A stretch of 33,543 nt of DNA, taken from contig NZ_WIVG01000024.1 of the NCBI RefSeq assembly GCF_016758115.1, positions 1 through 33,543 of the forward strand. Direction: 5' to 3'. Both the position numbers and the translations under genes were made by a program. This DNA comes from Lactococcus garvieae (GTDB taxonomy: Bacteria > Bacillota > Bacilli > Lactobacillales > Streptococcaceae). Below are positions 25,016 to 33,543 of the stretch, piece after piece; the stretch's first letter is position 1; the number at the start of each line of letters is the position of its first letter. The notes beneath the pieces are model-generated. The model did not search any database and was not told the DNA's origin. It worked only from the letters and a program-made list of their open reading frames with translations.

Positions 25016-25465
25016 TTAGTCTTTTTTGGTAATCTTTTTAAGTAAATCTTCGATTTCACTTACATCTTTAAACGAGCGATAAACACTGGCAAAACGCACA
25101 TAAGTAATGTCATCCAAATTCATCAGTTCTTCCATGACAAATTCACCAATGACTTCTGTACGTACTTCATTTTTTTCTAACTGACGTACTCTTTGTTCAA
25201 CACGATCAACCAGTTTTTCTATAGCTTCACTGCTTACTGGACGTTTACGTGCACTGCGGACGACTCCTGTGATGATTTTATCACGGTTAAAGACTTCACG
25301 TGTATCGTCGCGCTTAATGACCAAAAGCGGCATTTCTTCAATACGCTCAAAAGTTGTGAAGCGATTTCCACAGCTTTCACATTCACGACGACGACGAATC
25401 ATATTATCTGCTTGGCGTGAATCCACTACTCGTGACGATTCAGATTGACATTTTGGACATCTCAT
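25016..25465 (-). CDS. nrdR: Transcriptional repressor NrdR
   Basis: This 149-residue protein is of normal NrdR length. The N-terminal zinc ribbon is formed by CPKCQ (Cys3/Cys6) and CESCG. The ATP-cone domain (about 49-139) starts with [17 protein letters not shown]. It senses ATP/dATP and represses ribonucleotide reductase operons by binding NrdR boxes. It starts 3 bp after the trmB stop and precedes dnaB by about 30 bp. A GAGAGG site lies upstream. Confidence 0.96.
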   Translation of the reverse strand: MRCPKCQSESSRVVDSRQADNMIRRRRECESCGNRFTTFERIEEMPLLVIKRDDTREVFNRDKIITGVVRSARKRPVSSEAIEKLVDRVEQRVRQLEKNEVRTEVIGEFVMEELMNLDDITYVRFASVYRSFKDVSEIEDLLKKITKKD

Positions 25466-25468
25466 AGC

Positions 25469-26122
25469 TTAACCTCTCTTTGGGAATTTTGCTTCTAAAC
25501 GGTAAATCGCCTGCCCCTTACTTGAGAATTTTGCTTCATACTCTGTCATTACATTGACTCCGGCAAATTCTTCATCTGCGTGCAAGTCCAACCATACTTT
25601 TTCTAAAATCATACCATACTGGCTCATGCTTGCCAAAGAATATTCGAAAAGTCCACGATTATCTGTTTTAAAGTGAATTTCACCTTCTTTAGGCAATATT
25701 TGTTCATAAGTTTCTAAGAAAGACTTATAAGTCAACCGACGTTTTTCATGACGTTTCTTGGGCCAAGGATCACTGAAGTTAAGATAAACGCGTGACACCT
25801 CCGCATCTTCAAAATACTCTGTTAGAGCCGCGCCATCAACTAACATCATCTGTACGTTAGGAAGGTTAGCTTCTAAAGCTTTGTCCAAGGCATATGACAG
25901 CACAGATAATTGCATATCAATAGCGATGTAGTTTATGTCTGGATGTTGCGCAGCCATCCCTGTAATAAAAGCCCCTTTGCCACATCCAACTTCAATATGA
26001 ATGGGATGATTATTTCCAAAGCGTTCTGCCCAGCGCCCCTTGAAGTCTGCTGGGTTTTCTACAACAACATGTGCGTTATTTTCTAAGTGCTCCGCAGCAC
26101 CTTTACGATTTCTTACGCGCAT
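25469..26122 (-). CDS. trmB: tRNA (guanine46-N7)-methyltransferase
   Basis: This 217-residue SAM-dependent enzyme forms m7G46 in tRNA. The SAM-binding motif is [15 protein letters not shown], the catalytic/substrate motif is [16 protein letters not shown], and [11 protein letters not shown] lies downstream. AGGAG precedes the ATG with 5 nt spacing. It lies 60 bp after the CcrZ-type gene, with which it pairs in streptococci, and 3 bp before nrdR. Confidence 0.96.
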   Translation of the reverse strand: MRVRNRKGAAEHLENNAHVVVENPADFKGRWAERFGNNHPIHIEVGCGKGAFITGMAAQHPDINYIAIDMQLSVLSYALDKALEANLPNVQMMLVDGAALTEYFEDAEVSRVYLNFSDPWPKKRHEKRRLTYKSFLETYEQILPKEGEIHFKTDNRGLFEYSLASMSQYGMILEKVWLDLHADEEFAGVNVMTEYEAKFSSKGQAIYRLEAKFPKRG

Positions 26123-26182
26123 TTTTTCTCCTATTTATTGAAAAAATAAGAAGGCAAGCCTCCTGATTTTATTATCTAATTT

Positions 26183-26956
26183 TTAAAACAAGCGACAAAA
26201 ATCCTGAAAACGTGATATTTCTTGTTCCGTTTCCTTAATCTGATCCCTCGCCATATACTCTGATATTTGACGCAAAAACGAAAGTTTCCCATACCATATC
26301 AACTCACTTTTAATATTTGCTGCCACACCATAACCTGAGTCAAGCAACCATTTTTCCCACTCTTCTGGTTTTATATAATGTGTCAAGACGTGAGCTATAT
26401 CGACAAGAGGACTGCTCAAAAGTACTGTATCCCAATCTACAAGGTACACTTTATCACTTTCGTCATCCACCAACCAATTCTTGTGGTTCACATCACCATG
26501 AACTACAGCAATATCTGTTGCTTTTAATTCCGGAAGAGTTTCAGACAGCTCAATAACAACATTTGCCAAAAAACCATTCGTCTCAAAAATTGAGCTTTTA
26601 CTCAGCACCTGCTCCAAAAGATCTGCAGGAAACAAGACCTCGTTATCTAACTTTCTACAGGCTTCGATAAGCTTTTCACTTTGATGCAGATGCCGCAAGA
26701 TTTTGCCAATACGAGAATCATTCATCTCATTCGGTTTCAAAGTATGACCGTTAATCCAAGGCTGAGCAGCTAACATGTCACCTTCTGCCGTACGCTTCGT
26801 CCATAAGACCTGTGGCGTAATACCCTCAAGGTAGACACTTGTCAAAAAGGGGCTGCAGTTTTTTTTGATAAAAACACGCTTATTGTCGCTTTCGCCAACA
26901 AAAGCATTTCCTGAACCACCTTTGACAGGTATCATTGATAGACTTGAAGATGTCAT
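26183..26956 (-). CDS. ccrZ: CcrZ-type aminoglycoside-phosphotransferase-fold kinase
   Basis: This 257-residue kinase-fold protein resembles choline/ethanolamine kinases. The catalytic-loop motif is VVHGDVNHKNWL and the metal-binding motif is VYLVDWDTV. A nucleotide-binding strand GGSGNAFVGE is at the N terminus. The position upstream of trmB matches pneumococcal ccrZ, reported to couple division to replication initiation; a small-molecule kinase activity is known in the family. AAGGAG precedes the ATG. The long upstream region is unusual (see the hairpin block). Confidence 0.87.
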   Translation of the reverse strand: MTSSSLSMIPVKGGSGNAFVGESDNKRVFIKKNCSPFLTSVYLEGITPQVLWTKRTAEGDMLAAQPWINGHTLKPNEMNDSRIGKILRHLHQSEKLIEACRKLDNEVLFPADLLEQVLSKSSIFETNGFLANVVIELSETLPELKATDIAVVHGDVNHKNWLVDDESDKVYLVDWDTVLLSSPLVDIAHVLTHYIKPEEWEKWLLDSGYGVAANIKSELIWYGKLSFLRQISEYMARDQIKETEQEISRFQDFCRLF

Positions 26957-27004
26957 GTTTACTCCTTTCTTTGGATTTATTTGTTTTTTGTTTGAGAAGT
27001 TTTC

Positions 27005-27290
27005 TAGTAGTGAGTGGTCATAGAACCACCTGCAATAATGTCTAGTGCCTGCTTAAGCTCCTACGGAGACCTTGTATTTACAAGACATTGTAGCAGTGGT
27101 CTACCATTCTGCGGATTGCACAGCGCTAAAGTACTGGCAATCTTACTACCAGAGAACTTCTCGAAAATCCCCCTGCAGGATGAACCGCTACGTGAAGTGA
27201 TTGAATGTTGCAAAGCAAAGTCGACCATTGAGCTTCTATCTGGAGTTCACCTCATCAAACAGTGCTTTAGAAAATTTTTTCAAATAAATA
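27005..27290. other. GC-richer block with multiple hairpins, no convincing gene
   Basis: This block of about 285 bp between the CcrZ-type gene and veg is visibly richer in G and C than its surroundings. It holds several inverted repeats: GTGGT/ACCAC (27014-27029), CTCC-TAC-GGAG (27058-27068), CTTGTA-TT-TACAAG (27071-27084), GATTGC-A-CAG/CTG-GCAATC (27114-27142), and AATGTCT/AGACATT enclosing the second and third. Short ORFs exist on both strands (93 aa plus, 55 aa minus), but neither resembles a known protein or has a good ribosome site. It may be a structured RNA, the leader of the downstream gene on the minus strand, or a small mobile-element remnant; strand is undetermined. Confidence 0.55.
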
Positions 27291-27305
27291 AATGAGCGAA
27301 ACAAA

Positions 27306-27569
27306 TTATTTATTTGGATAGTGAATCAAAATAGTTTGTGTCAAAATGTCCGCATATTGGTAAGACTCTGTTACTTTCGGTCCACGTGTTGGGATGTTTT
27401 CAATAATAAAGTGTGTGGCATAAGTCTCAATCAAGTTAACCTTATGACGATTTTCACGTTTACGTCCAAATTGTGATGTAATTTCAATGGTTTGACCAAC
27501 ATGTTCTTCAACTTGTTTTCTGATATCGACGATTTTTCCTACTTCTTGACTTTGATTTTGGTTATCCAT
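27306..27569 (-). CDS. veg: Veg family protein
   Basis: This 87-residue protein is of the Veg (DUF1021) family: IVDIRKQVEEHVGQTIEI, GRKRENRHKVNLIETY and the IPTRGPKVTESYQYADI segment. In Bacillus, Veg influences biofilm gene expression; the mechanism is poorly known. ATG 27569 has GGAG 7 nt upstream; an in-frame TTG at 27581 would overlap that site. The last codons form part of an 11-bp AT inverted repeat (CAAATAAATAA/TTATTTATTTG, 27286-27321), which may terminate transcription weakly. Confidence 0.9.
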   Translation of the reverse strand: MDNQNQSQEVGKIVDIRKQVEEHVGQTIEITSQFGRKRENRHKVNLIETYATHFIIENIPTRGPKVTESYQYADILTQTILIHYPNK

Positions 27570-27600
27570 TTTACTCTCCAATTTTTCTCTAGAAATGCAA

Positions 27601-27624
27601 AGGCAGGCGTTTTTCGCCTAGCCT
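27601..27624 (-). terminator. Hairpin between the replicative helicase and veg
   Basis: AGGC-AGGCG pairs with CGCCT-A-GCCT (9 bp with one bulged base), with a T5 loop. The following T run on the minus strand is short. It lies downstream of the likely veg promoter, so it may act as a helicase-gene terminator or as a veg leader hairpin. Confidence 0.5.
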
Positions 27625-27650
27625 ACCATTTTAAATTTTAAATCTTATCC

Positions 27651-27659
27651 ATTATAACA
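27651..27659 (-). promoter_or_regulatory. Extended -10 promoter for veg
   Basis: The minus strand reads TGT-TATAAT about 82 bp upstream of the veg ATG. The -35 is weak. Confidence 0.55.
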
Positions 27660-27677
27660 TGAATGCTACTAGAAATG

Positions 27678-29051
27678 CTAGTCTGCATATCGATTATCAA
27701 TGCTGGCAAATTTATTGTATTCCTTTAGGAAGAGCAATTCGACTGTACCACGACTTCCTGAACGGTTTTTTTCGATAATTACTTCAACCTTATTGTCCAC
27801 TTCTGCGACATCATTAAAGTCATCGTCATCTTCCCCCCCTGCACGCTCATAATAATCGTCCCGATAGAGAAAGGCAACGATATCAGCATCTTGCTCGATT
27901 GACCCTGATTCACGAATATCTGACAAAACAGGTCGTTTATCCTGACGTTGTTCCACTCCACGTGAAAGCTGACTCAAAGCGATGACAGGAACTTTTAACT
28001 CTTTTGCCAAAATCTTCAACTGACGCGAAATTTCTGAGACTTCTTGTTGGCGGTTTTCTCGTCCTGTACCTGAAATTAGCTGCAAATAGTCAATCACTAT
28101 GAGTCCCAAATTTCCGGTTTCTTGAGCCAACTTGCGTGAACGTGCACGAATCTCTGTAATTTTAATGCCAGGTGTATCATCGATGTAAATACTGGCTTTT
28201 GAGAGCGTCCCCATGGCAATAAAGTATTGATTCCACTCTTCGTCGTTGAGTTGACCCGTGCGCAGATTATGGGATTCAATCGTTCCTTCAGCAGCCAACA
28301 TCCGGTTAACTAAGCTTTCCGCACCCATTTCTAATGAGAAGATGGCGACTGTCTTGTCCTGTTTGGTACCAATATTCTGTGCAATATTAAGGGCAAAGGC
28401 CGTTTTACCAACGGCGGGACGAGCAGCAAGAATAATCAATTCTTCTTCATGCAAGCCCGTTGTCATCGCATCTAAAGCGGGGTAACCTGTTGCAATACCT
28501 GTAATAGTTGATTTTTGTTTAGCCCGCTCCTCCAGCTCATCAAGATTCATTGACAGGACATCAGAGATACGCCGAAAGCTTGATGTATTTCGACCTTGCT
28601 GAACATCAATCAGTGATTTTTCAGCTTCCGCCAGAACGTCCTCGGCAGAATCTTCTTGGCTATAGGCTCTCTCCACACTCTGTGTCAATTTATTAATCAG
28701 CTGACGTAAAAGTGATTTTTCCGCAACAATTTTTGCATAATAGGCAGCATTAGCAGCGGTTGGAGTAGCTGTTGCAAGCTCAGCGATATAGGAAATTCCA
28801 CCAATCGTATCCAAATCATTTTGATTTTCTAAAAGGGAACGAACCGTTAGAACATCAATAGCTTCACGATTATCCGACAGATGCTCCATCGCACGAAAAA
28901 TAATCTTATGCGCATTTTTATAAAAATCATCTGCAGATAGAAATTCTTTTACTTCAATCAAGCGGTCACTATCAAGGAAAATAGCCCCCAGAACAGCTTG
29001 TTCGGCGGCTAAATCTTGTGGTGGAGCTTTGATAATATCAATATCAGGCAT
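27678..29051 (-). CDS. dnaC: Replicative DNA helicase (DnaB family; dnaC in Bacillus naming)
   Basis: This 457-residue hexameric 5'-3' helicase has an N-terminal DnaB domain (about 10-110) starting PPQDLAAEQAVLGAIFLD. The RecA-like ATPase domain carries Walker A in AARPAVGKTAFAL, Walker B in LIVIDYLQLI, and the SGTGRENRQQEVSEISRQLK region. It ends EYNKFASIDNRYAD. It lies 3 bp after rplI, in the gdpP-rplI-helicase order common in streptococci and lactococci. It is loaded by the DnaB/DnaI proteins encoded in the same window. Confidence 0.96.
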   Translation of the reverse strand: MPDIDIIKAPPQDLAAEQAVLGAIFLDSDRLIEVKEFLSADDFYKNAHKIIFRAMEHLSDNREAIDVLTVRSLLENQNDLDTIGGISYIAELATATPTAANAAYYAKIVAEKSLLRQLINKLTQSVERAYSQEDSAEDVLAEAEKSLIDVQQGRNTSSFRRISDVLSMNLDELEERAKQKSTITGIATGYPALDAMTTGLHEEELIILAARPAVGKTAFALNIAQNIGTKQDKTVAIFSLEMGAESLVNRMLAAEGTIESHNLRTGQLNDEEWNQYFIAMGTLSKASIYIDDTPGIKITEIRARSRKLAQETGNLGLIVIDYLQLISGTGRENRQQEVSEISRQLKILAKELKVPVIALSQLSRGVEQRQDKRPVLSDIRESGSIEQDADIVAFLYRDDYYERAGGEDDDDFNDVAEVDNKVEVIIEKNRSGSRGTVELLFLKEYNKFASIDNRYAD

Positions 29052-29054
29052 TTC

Positions 29055-29507
29055 TTATCTCTCACTTACTTTGACCTTGACTGTAGCAGTGACATCACGA
29101 TGCAGCTTGATAGGAACATCCTTAACACCAAGGGCTTGGATTTTATTGATCAACTGAATTTTGCGTTTATCCACTTTTACATCCAGTTGACTTTGAAGTG
29201 CTTTTGCGATGTCAGCCTTATCCACAGCACCAAACGTATGACCTGTCGCTCCAACTTTCATCTTGATTTCAACCATAACACCGTCTTGCTCAAGGCGTTC
29301 TTTCAACACTTTAGCAGCAGCGAGTTCCTCAGCCTCTTCTTTCTCTTTCGCTTTAGTCTTACCTTGGAGCTCTGCTATAGCAGCACTTGTTGCAACTTTA
29401 GCCAACTTTCTCTTCAGGAGAAAATTATTGGCATAACCTGTTGGTACCTCTTTGATTTCTCCTTTTTTTCCTTGTCCTTTTACATCTGCTAAAAATACTA
29501 CTTTCAT
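29055..29507 (-). CDS. rplI: Ribosomal protein L9
   Basis: This 150-residue protein has the L9 N-terminal RNA-binding domain beginning [18 protein letters not shown] and [17 protein letters not shown] long connecting helix ([20 protein letters not shown]) and a C-terminal domain with [13 protein letters not shown] follow. It binds 23S rRNA at the L1-stalk base. The ATG overlaps the gdpP stop by 4 nt (ATGA), so translation is coupled. Confidence 0.97.
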   Translation of the reverse strand: MKVVFLADVKGQGKKGEIKEVPTGYANNFLLKRKLAKVATSAAIAELQGKTKAKEKEEAEELAAAKVLKERLEQDGVMVEIKMKVGATGHTFGAVDKADIAKALQSQLDVKVDKRKIQLINKIQALGVKDVPIKLHRDVTATVKVKVSER

Positions 29508-31471
29508 TGTTCTTTCTCTCTTTCCTTAATAATCTTTACTAAATCTTCTTTAACTTCATCAATATTGCGTTCATATATTTGGGTAGCAGCTGCATTAAAG
29601 TGGCCGCCGCCTCCCATAGCTTCCATGATTGTCTGGACATTGTAATCTTTGAACGAACGTGCTGAGATAGAAATATAACCGTTTTGATGGTTAGCGATAG
29701 CAAAAGCAGCTTGAACGCCCGCCATATCAAGCAAAGTATCCGCTGCTTTAGCTATGGCAACATTATCATATTTATGTTCAGGCTTCCCAAGGGCAACGAT
29801 AATCCCTGGGGCAACATATTCAGAATTGAGAATAATTTCGTTAATCTTTTTATATTTTTCAAACTCTGTAGCTAAGATGCTTTTAATGAGGTTGTTGTCT
29901 GCGCCTTGTGAACGGAGGTAAGCTGCAACTTCAAACGTACGTGACGTTGTCGCTTTGGTAAAGTGCTTCGTGTCAAGCTCAATACCTGCCAGAGCAATAC
30001 TCGCATCTGTTACTGTCATTTTAGAATTATACTCATGGAATTGCAAAAGCTCAACAGCTAACTCACTGGCTGAACTTGCACTGGATTCGATGTAAGAAAG
30101 TAAGGCATGCTCTGGAAAATCATCATCCCGTCTATGATGGTCAATAACAATCAACTTATTAAAGGACTTATAAAAATCAAGATTTAGAGTTTGGCTTATC
30201 TTAGAATGGTCAACCATGACAAGCAAAGAGTTGGCTGTTTTCATATCAAAGGCCTTCTCTAACTTAACAATATGTGCAAATCCTTCCTCTGTTTCATTAA
30301 TCAAGTCAATCGCCCGACTGACCTCTGGCATGAGCTGATCGGGGTCATAAACTACATAAGCTTCCTTGCCTGATAAGTTGACAAAATTTTTCATCGTAAT
30401 CGCAGCACCCAGTGCATCCATATCGGGAAAACGGTGTCCTACAATGAAGACATCCTCACTCTCACTAATAATCGTTTGGAGAGCCGTTGAGATAGCTCGA
30501 GCACGCGTTCTTGACTTTTGAGTACGACTTTCAGAATTTCCGCCGAAATAAATCGTCTTGGCTTGCGGCGTATTTTCACGAAGGACTGCTTGGTCACCTC
30601 CGCGGACTAAAGCAAGCTCTAAGTTGTTGAGTGAGATTTTTCCGATACTTGGAAAATCATTCCAACCATAGGAAACCCCAACAGATAGAGTTAATGGAAT
30701 TTTACTTTCCGCTGAATTTTTACGGAAGTCTTTCAGCAGAGAAAACTTATCCTCAATCATTCTACTCAAAATACCATAGTCACAGAAAAAGTAGTAACGA
30801 CTGCTTGATACACGGCGAAGATAAAAACCATATTTACTCGCAAAACTCTCCAAGTTACTCGCAATCAAGCTATTTACTTTGGTACGCTCGCTATCTGTAA
30901 TCAAATCTGTAACATCGTCATAGTTATCTACAGAGATACTGCCAATAACTGCACGACTTTCTTGCAAACTTTCTCGGCTGTTCGCTTCTGATGTAGCATC
31001 TGCCAGATATAAAAGATTTTTTTCATCGTCTAAGGTGATGAAGTATTTCTTTTTCTCAATCGTAAAAAACTGATTTCTTTCTTCATGGTATTTTTGAATA
31101 ATTGACTTGACTTCGTTTTTATCTAATACACGGTCATCACCATGATAAATCAAGTCAATAAATGGATTAAACCATTCAGGTTCATAGGTCTCTTTGTTAT
31201 AACGTATAACACCTATGGGCATGTTATCTAAGGTTGCATTGAGTGAATTTTCAGCTTCATCATTTATTTTTCTGATAAACTCAACCCTTCTCAAACGATA
31301 ATTTCGGGCTTGGAGTAAGAGAACAGCTGTTATAATGACATTCATAAGAAAAAGATAGAGCACTGCTATCCATCGTGAACCCGAAAAGACCAGCAAGAGA
31401 CTTTCCAGAGCTTGTACGATAACCATGGCTAATACAATCGCCACTGGTGAAAATCTCTGTACAATTTTCAT
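29504..31471 (-). CDS. gdpP: Cyclic-di-AMP phosphodiesterase GdpP
   Basis: This 655-residue membrane enzyme hydrolyses c-di-AMP and so tunes osmolyte transport and wall homeostasis. It has two N-terminal membrane helices (about 10-52), a PAS-like domain (70-160), a degenerate GGDEF domain (about 165-300, with GVSYGWNDF), a DHH domain with [14 protein letters not shown] and DHHRRDDD, and a DHHA1 domain with [14 protein letters not shown]. All key DHH residues visible are intact. AGGAG lies upstream of the ATG. A weak minus-strand TATAAA (31516-31521) may be its -10. Confidence 0.96.
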   Translation of the reverse strand: MKIVQRFSPVAIVLAMVIVQALESLLLVFSGSRWIAVLYLFLMNVIITAVLLLQARNYRLRRVEFIRKINDEAENSLNATLDNMPIGVIRYNKETYEPEWFNPFIDLIYHGDDRVLDKNEVKSIIQKYHEERNQFFTIEKKKYFITLDDEKNLLYLADATSEANSRESLQESRAVIGSISVDNYDDVTDLITDSERTKVNSLIASNLESFASKYGFYLRRVSSSRYYFFCDYGILSRMIEDKFSLLKDFRKNSAESKIPLTLSVGVSYGWNDFPSIGKISLNNLELALVRGGDQAVLRENTPQAKTIYFGGNSESRTQKSRTRARAISTALQTIISESEDVFIVGHRFPDMDALGAAITMKNFVNLSGKEAYVVYDPDQLMPEVSRAIDLINETEEGFAHIVKLEKAFDMKTANSLLVMVDHSKISQTLNLDFYKSFNKLIVIDHHRRDDDFPEHALLSYIESSASSASELAVELLQFHEYNSKMTVTDASIALAGIELDTKHFTKATTSRTFEVAAYLRSQGADNNLIKSILATEFEKYKKINEIILNSEYVAPGIIVALGKPEHKYDNVAIAKAADTLLDMAGVQAAFAIANHQNGYISISARSFKDYNVQTIMEAMGGGGHFNAAATQIYERNIDEVKEDLVKIIKEREKEQ

Positions 31472-31540
31472 TTTCTTCTCCTTTTGTGCATTTGACTCGA
31501 CTCATGTGGCAATATTTTATAGTGCCTCGGAATCACAGTT

Positions 31541-32200
31541 TCACTGCGTTCTTTCCAGTTCCTTTTTGACTGATGTTAGATTAGGAAACCAGGCATCTGC
31601 AGCAGACTGATCCATCCCAAAGCGCATATCTTCAATAGCCCAAACCATAGCGCCAGCAGCTTTACCAGCCGTAATCCCTTTTTCCGAATCCTCAATAATC
31701 AAAGTTTCCTCTGGTTTGACATTCAGAGCCTTCATGCTCAATTGATAAATCTCCGGATGAGGTTTTGTCGCTTTCAAGTCATTTCCCGAAAGGATGGATT
31801 CAAAATATGACCGTAAGCCATGTATATCAAGCATCTCTTCAATATCTTGCATCGCAGAACTCGAAGCCAGACCAATTTTGAAGTTATCTGCTCGCAAGGA
31901 ATCCAAAACATCCTTAACATCTGGGAAAAGTAGTTCTTTGTAAGGAAGGGGTGTCCTATCTTTAAATTCCAAATAGGCAGTCTGTAAAGCTTCTGCTTTT
32001 TCATGGTCAAAATCTATACCTAAAATTTGCGGCCAGATTTCTCGCATATTTCCACCAATAAAATCCGAGTGCCTCATGTGGTGAATTGGAATATTATGGC
32101 TACTAAAAAATTCTTCACGTCTTTGAGCATAGAATTGTTCCGTATCAACTAAAACACCATCCATGTCAAAAATCACCGCTTTATACTTGCTTATGTTCAC
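31541..32200 (-). CDS. HAD-family phosphatase/phosphoglucomutase-like hydrolase
   Basis: This 219-residue subfamily IA HAD enzyme has motif I DMDGVLVD, a helical cap (about 16-85), motif II LASSS, Lys in LKATKPHPEIY (motif III), and motif IV IIEDSEKGI. It is closest in style to beta-phosphoglucomutase-like phosphatases, but the substrate cannot be assigned from sequence. The start is GTG at 32200 with GGGGAG 6 nt upstream. It has its own extended -10 promoter and lies 69 bp upstream of gdpP. Confidence 0.88.
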   Translation of the reverse strand: MNISKYKAVIFDMDGVLVDTEQFYAQRREEFFSSHNIPIHHMRHSDFIGGNMREIWPQILGIDFDHEKAEALQTAYLEFKDRTPLPYKELLFPDVKDVLDSLRADNFKIGLASSSAMQDIEEMLDIHGLRSYFESILSGNDLKATKPHPEIYQLSMKALNVKPEETLIIEDSEKGITAGKAAGAMVWAIEDMRFGMDQSAADAWFPNLTSVKKELERTQ

Positions 32201-32235
32201 CTAAAACTCCCCAGTCTTCTGCTTATATCTGCTCT

Positions 32236-32244
32236 ATTATAACA
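32236..32244 (-). promoter_or_regulatory. Extended -10 promoter of the HAD gene
   Basis: The minus strand reads TGT-TATAAT about 36 bp upstream of the GTG start. No good -35 is present. Confidence 0.6.
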
Positions 32245-32278
32245 TATTTTTCAGTTGAAGATTGTGCAGAAAAGGCAA

Positions 32279-32295
32279 AAACCGCTTCAAAGCGA
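32279..32295 (-). terminator. Short terminator hairpin of the HAD-MazG gene
   Basis: The minus strand reads CGCT-TTGA-AGCG followed by GGTTTTTGCCTTTT, immediately after the stop codon. The stem is short. Confidence 0.5.
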
Positions 32296-32296
32296 C

Positions 32297-33543
32297 TTAC
32301 TTTTCTTTCTTCCTGTTATTTGCTTCCCTTAATCTTGCCTTTCGTAGAGCAATTCTTTTCTGTCTTTCCAACTCTCGCTCAATCTTTCCTTCTGGGGCAT
32401 ATTTGTCTTCCCAATCCTCAGGCTTAAGTATTTTATGCGTTTCAGGATCAAAATGGGGCTGACCATCTGGGAAGATTTTTCCCATATTTGCATCATGCAC
32501 AAAGTTAAAAATCTCGTAAGGGTCCACTCCGGCTAGCACCAAACTTCCATAAGTAAAATAAAGAAGATCAACTAACGCATCAATTTCTCCAATCAAAGGG
32601 GCTTCATCTTTGGCTTTACGCTTCACTTTGTCGACTGCTTTGTCAATATCCGTATGCAGATTTGCAGCCAGCTCATCAAACTTATCCCTATCACCATTGG
32701 CTGAGGCATAGAGGAACTCTACAATTTCTTCTACTTTAAATCCTGCACGATATCCTGCTTCCATAGGAGGAAAAGCCCGTGGAATTTCCTGACTACGCCC
32801 ATCCATCATCCTGTGAAACTCTTTGACCTTATTAAAGTTTTGATCCCGGGAGATGAAGTTGTTCGTTGTTGAAAAATCAATGAGACCATAATACGCAAGA
32901 GCCTTGGCAATGCCATCATGGTTATTGCTTGCCGTAACATGTGTTGCTTTCTCCTTAACGGCTTTTGAAGCATTTCCCATTGCGATACCGTACTCCACAT
33001 GTGTCAGCATGTCCAAGTCATTTTCTGAATCCCCAAAAGCCATGACTTGATGAAAGTCAAAACCATAATGCTCACCAACTCTTTTGATTCCGCGTAACTT
33101 CCCTGAATCGCAGGGAATCATATCTACAGAATAAGGATTACTCCGTGTAATCATCAAATTTGGAAATTCTTTTTCCAGCGTCTTTGTTTCTGACTGGGTA
33201 GCAACCATCATCACCTGATATATTGGCTCACGTAGGATATTCAAAAAATTTGACTGAGGCACGACACGGCGCACAATATGCTTGAAACTGTTTCTTGCTA
33301 TGTCTGAAGTACCAGAAGGTAGTATTCCTGAAATAATACCTGCCATGCGTGTTTCACCAAACTTTAAAAGTTTGGAACCATTAACACCATGGGCTGTTCC
33401 AAGGGAGATATCTCGATGATGGTCCTTTGCAAAACGAACAATCTGACGTAAGGTCTTCTTATCAATCTCCTCGGCATGTAAAATATCCTTTGGCGTAAAA
33501 ATATGGTTCTGTATAATCTGTGGTGGTAGATTAAAATCTACTG
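32297..33543 (-). CDS. HAD hydrolase fused to a MazG-like pyrophosphohydrolase (5' end outside window)
   Basis: The reading frame stays open to the window edge, so this is the last about 415 codons of a longer gene; the ATG at 33346 is internal. The first part is a Cof-type HAD domain, with KLRGIKRVGEHYG (motif III Lys) and motif IV MAFGDSENDLDML, continuing to THVTASNNHDGIAKAL. The second part (about 170 residues) is an all-alpha NTP pyrophosphohydrolase-like domain: VKEFHRMMDG, acidic motif FKVEEIVEFLYA, EIDALVDLLYFTYG and VHDANMGK. A very basic tail rich in Arg and Lys ends the protein. A role in nucleotide or sugar-phosphate sanitation is inference; substrate unknown. Confidence 0.85.
   Translation of the reverse strand, partial: VDFNLPPQIIQNHIFTPKDILHAEEIDKKTLRQIVRFAKDHHRDISLGTAHGVNGSKLLKFGETRMAGIISGILPSGTSDIARNSFKHIVRRVVPQSNFLNILREPIYQVMMVATQSETKTLEKEFPNLMITRSNPYSVDMIPCDSGKLRGIKRVGEHYGFDFHQVMAFGDSENDLDMLTHVEYGIAMGNASKAVKEKATHVTASNNHDGIAKALAYYGLIDFSTTNNFISRDQNFNKVKEFHRMMDGRSQEIPRAFPPMEAGYRAGFKVEEIVEFLYASANGDRDKFDELAANLHTDIDKAVDKVKRKAKDEAPLIGEIDALVDLLYFTYGSLVLAGVDPYEIFNFVHDANMGKIFPDGQPHFDPETHKILKPEDWEDKYAPEGKIERELERQKRIALRKARLREANNRKKEK

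Noticed and set aside
27014-27295. 93-residue plus-strand ORF (GTG start) and a 55-residue minus-strand ORF
   Set aside because: Both lie in the hairpin block, start poorly and resemble no protein family; a structured or mobile element explains the region better.
1-33543. CRISPR arrays, intact insertion sequences, tRNA or rRNA genes, prophage genes
   Set aside because: No direct-repeat array, transposase, cloverleaf or phage-like gene was seen.

Overview
The window is low-GC Firmicutes DNA that fits genus Lactococcus best. Evidence for this is the nrdR-dnaB-dnaI and gdpP-rplI-replicative helicase gene orders, an NoxE-type NADH oxidase, a ccrZ-trmB pair, WxL/DUF916 surface-complex genes and cre-like sites. 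The species cannot be fixed from sequence alone. Almost every gene is on the minus strand; the sortase is the exception.

Region 1 (about 100-13565) is a large WxL cell-surface locus. Read in the direction of transcription it holds an Mga-like regulator, a small protein with a non-canonical sortase signal, a WxL protein and a lysine-rich secreted protein. An inward-facing sortase on the plus strand follows, and then a second run of genes: three WxL proteins, two DUF916/DUF3324 proteins, a WxL-like protein that lacks the C-terminal Trp, a pectate-lyase-like adhesin and a last WxL protein, ending at a strong terminator. It resembles the known csc (cell-surface complex) clusters but is larger and has its own sortase. 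The likely product is a peptidoglycan-attached surface assembly: WxL proteins bind the wall, DUF916 proteins anchor them to the membrane, and the small sorted protein is linked to the wall.

Region 2 (13650-21500) is carbon and redox metabolism: NADH oxidase, an unassigned small-RNA gene with its own promoter and terminator, transketolase, and an ascorbate-type PTS (IIC, IIB, and a PRD regulator that carries the only IIA-like domain). Cre-like sites lie upstream of the PTS operon and of transketolase.

Region 3 (21545-33543) is core housekeeping: pentapeptide-repeat protein, nitroreductase, DnaI, DnaB, NrdR, TrmB, CcrZ, a GC-richer block of hairpins, Veg, replicative helicase, L9, GdpP, a HAD phosphatase, and a HAD-MazG fusion that runs off the right edge.

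The items most worth a second look are the sortase/IPDAG-signal pair, the Trp-less WxL-like protein, the possible A-tract frameshift at the start of one WxL gene, the unassigned small RNA at about 15413-15576, and the hairpin block at about 27005-27290.
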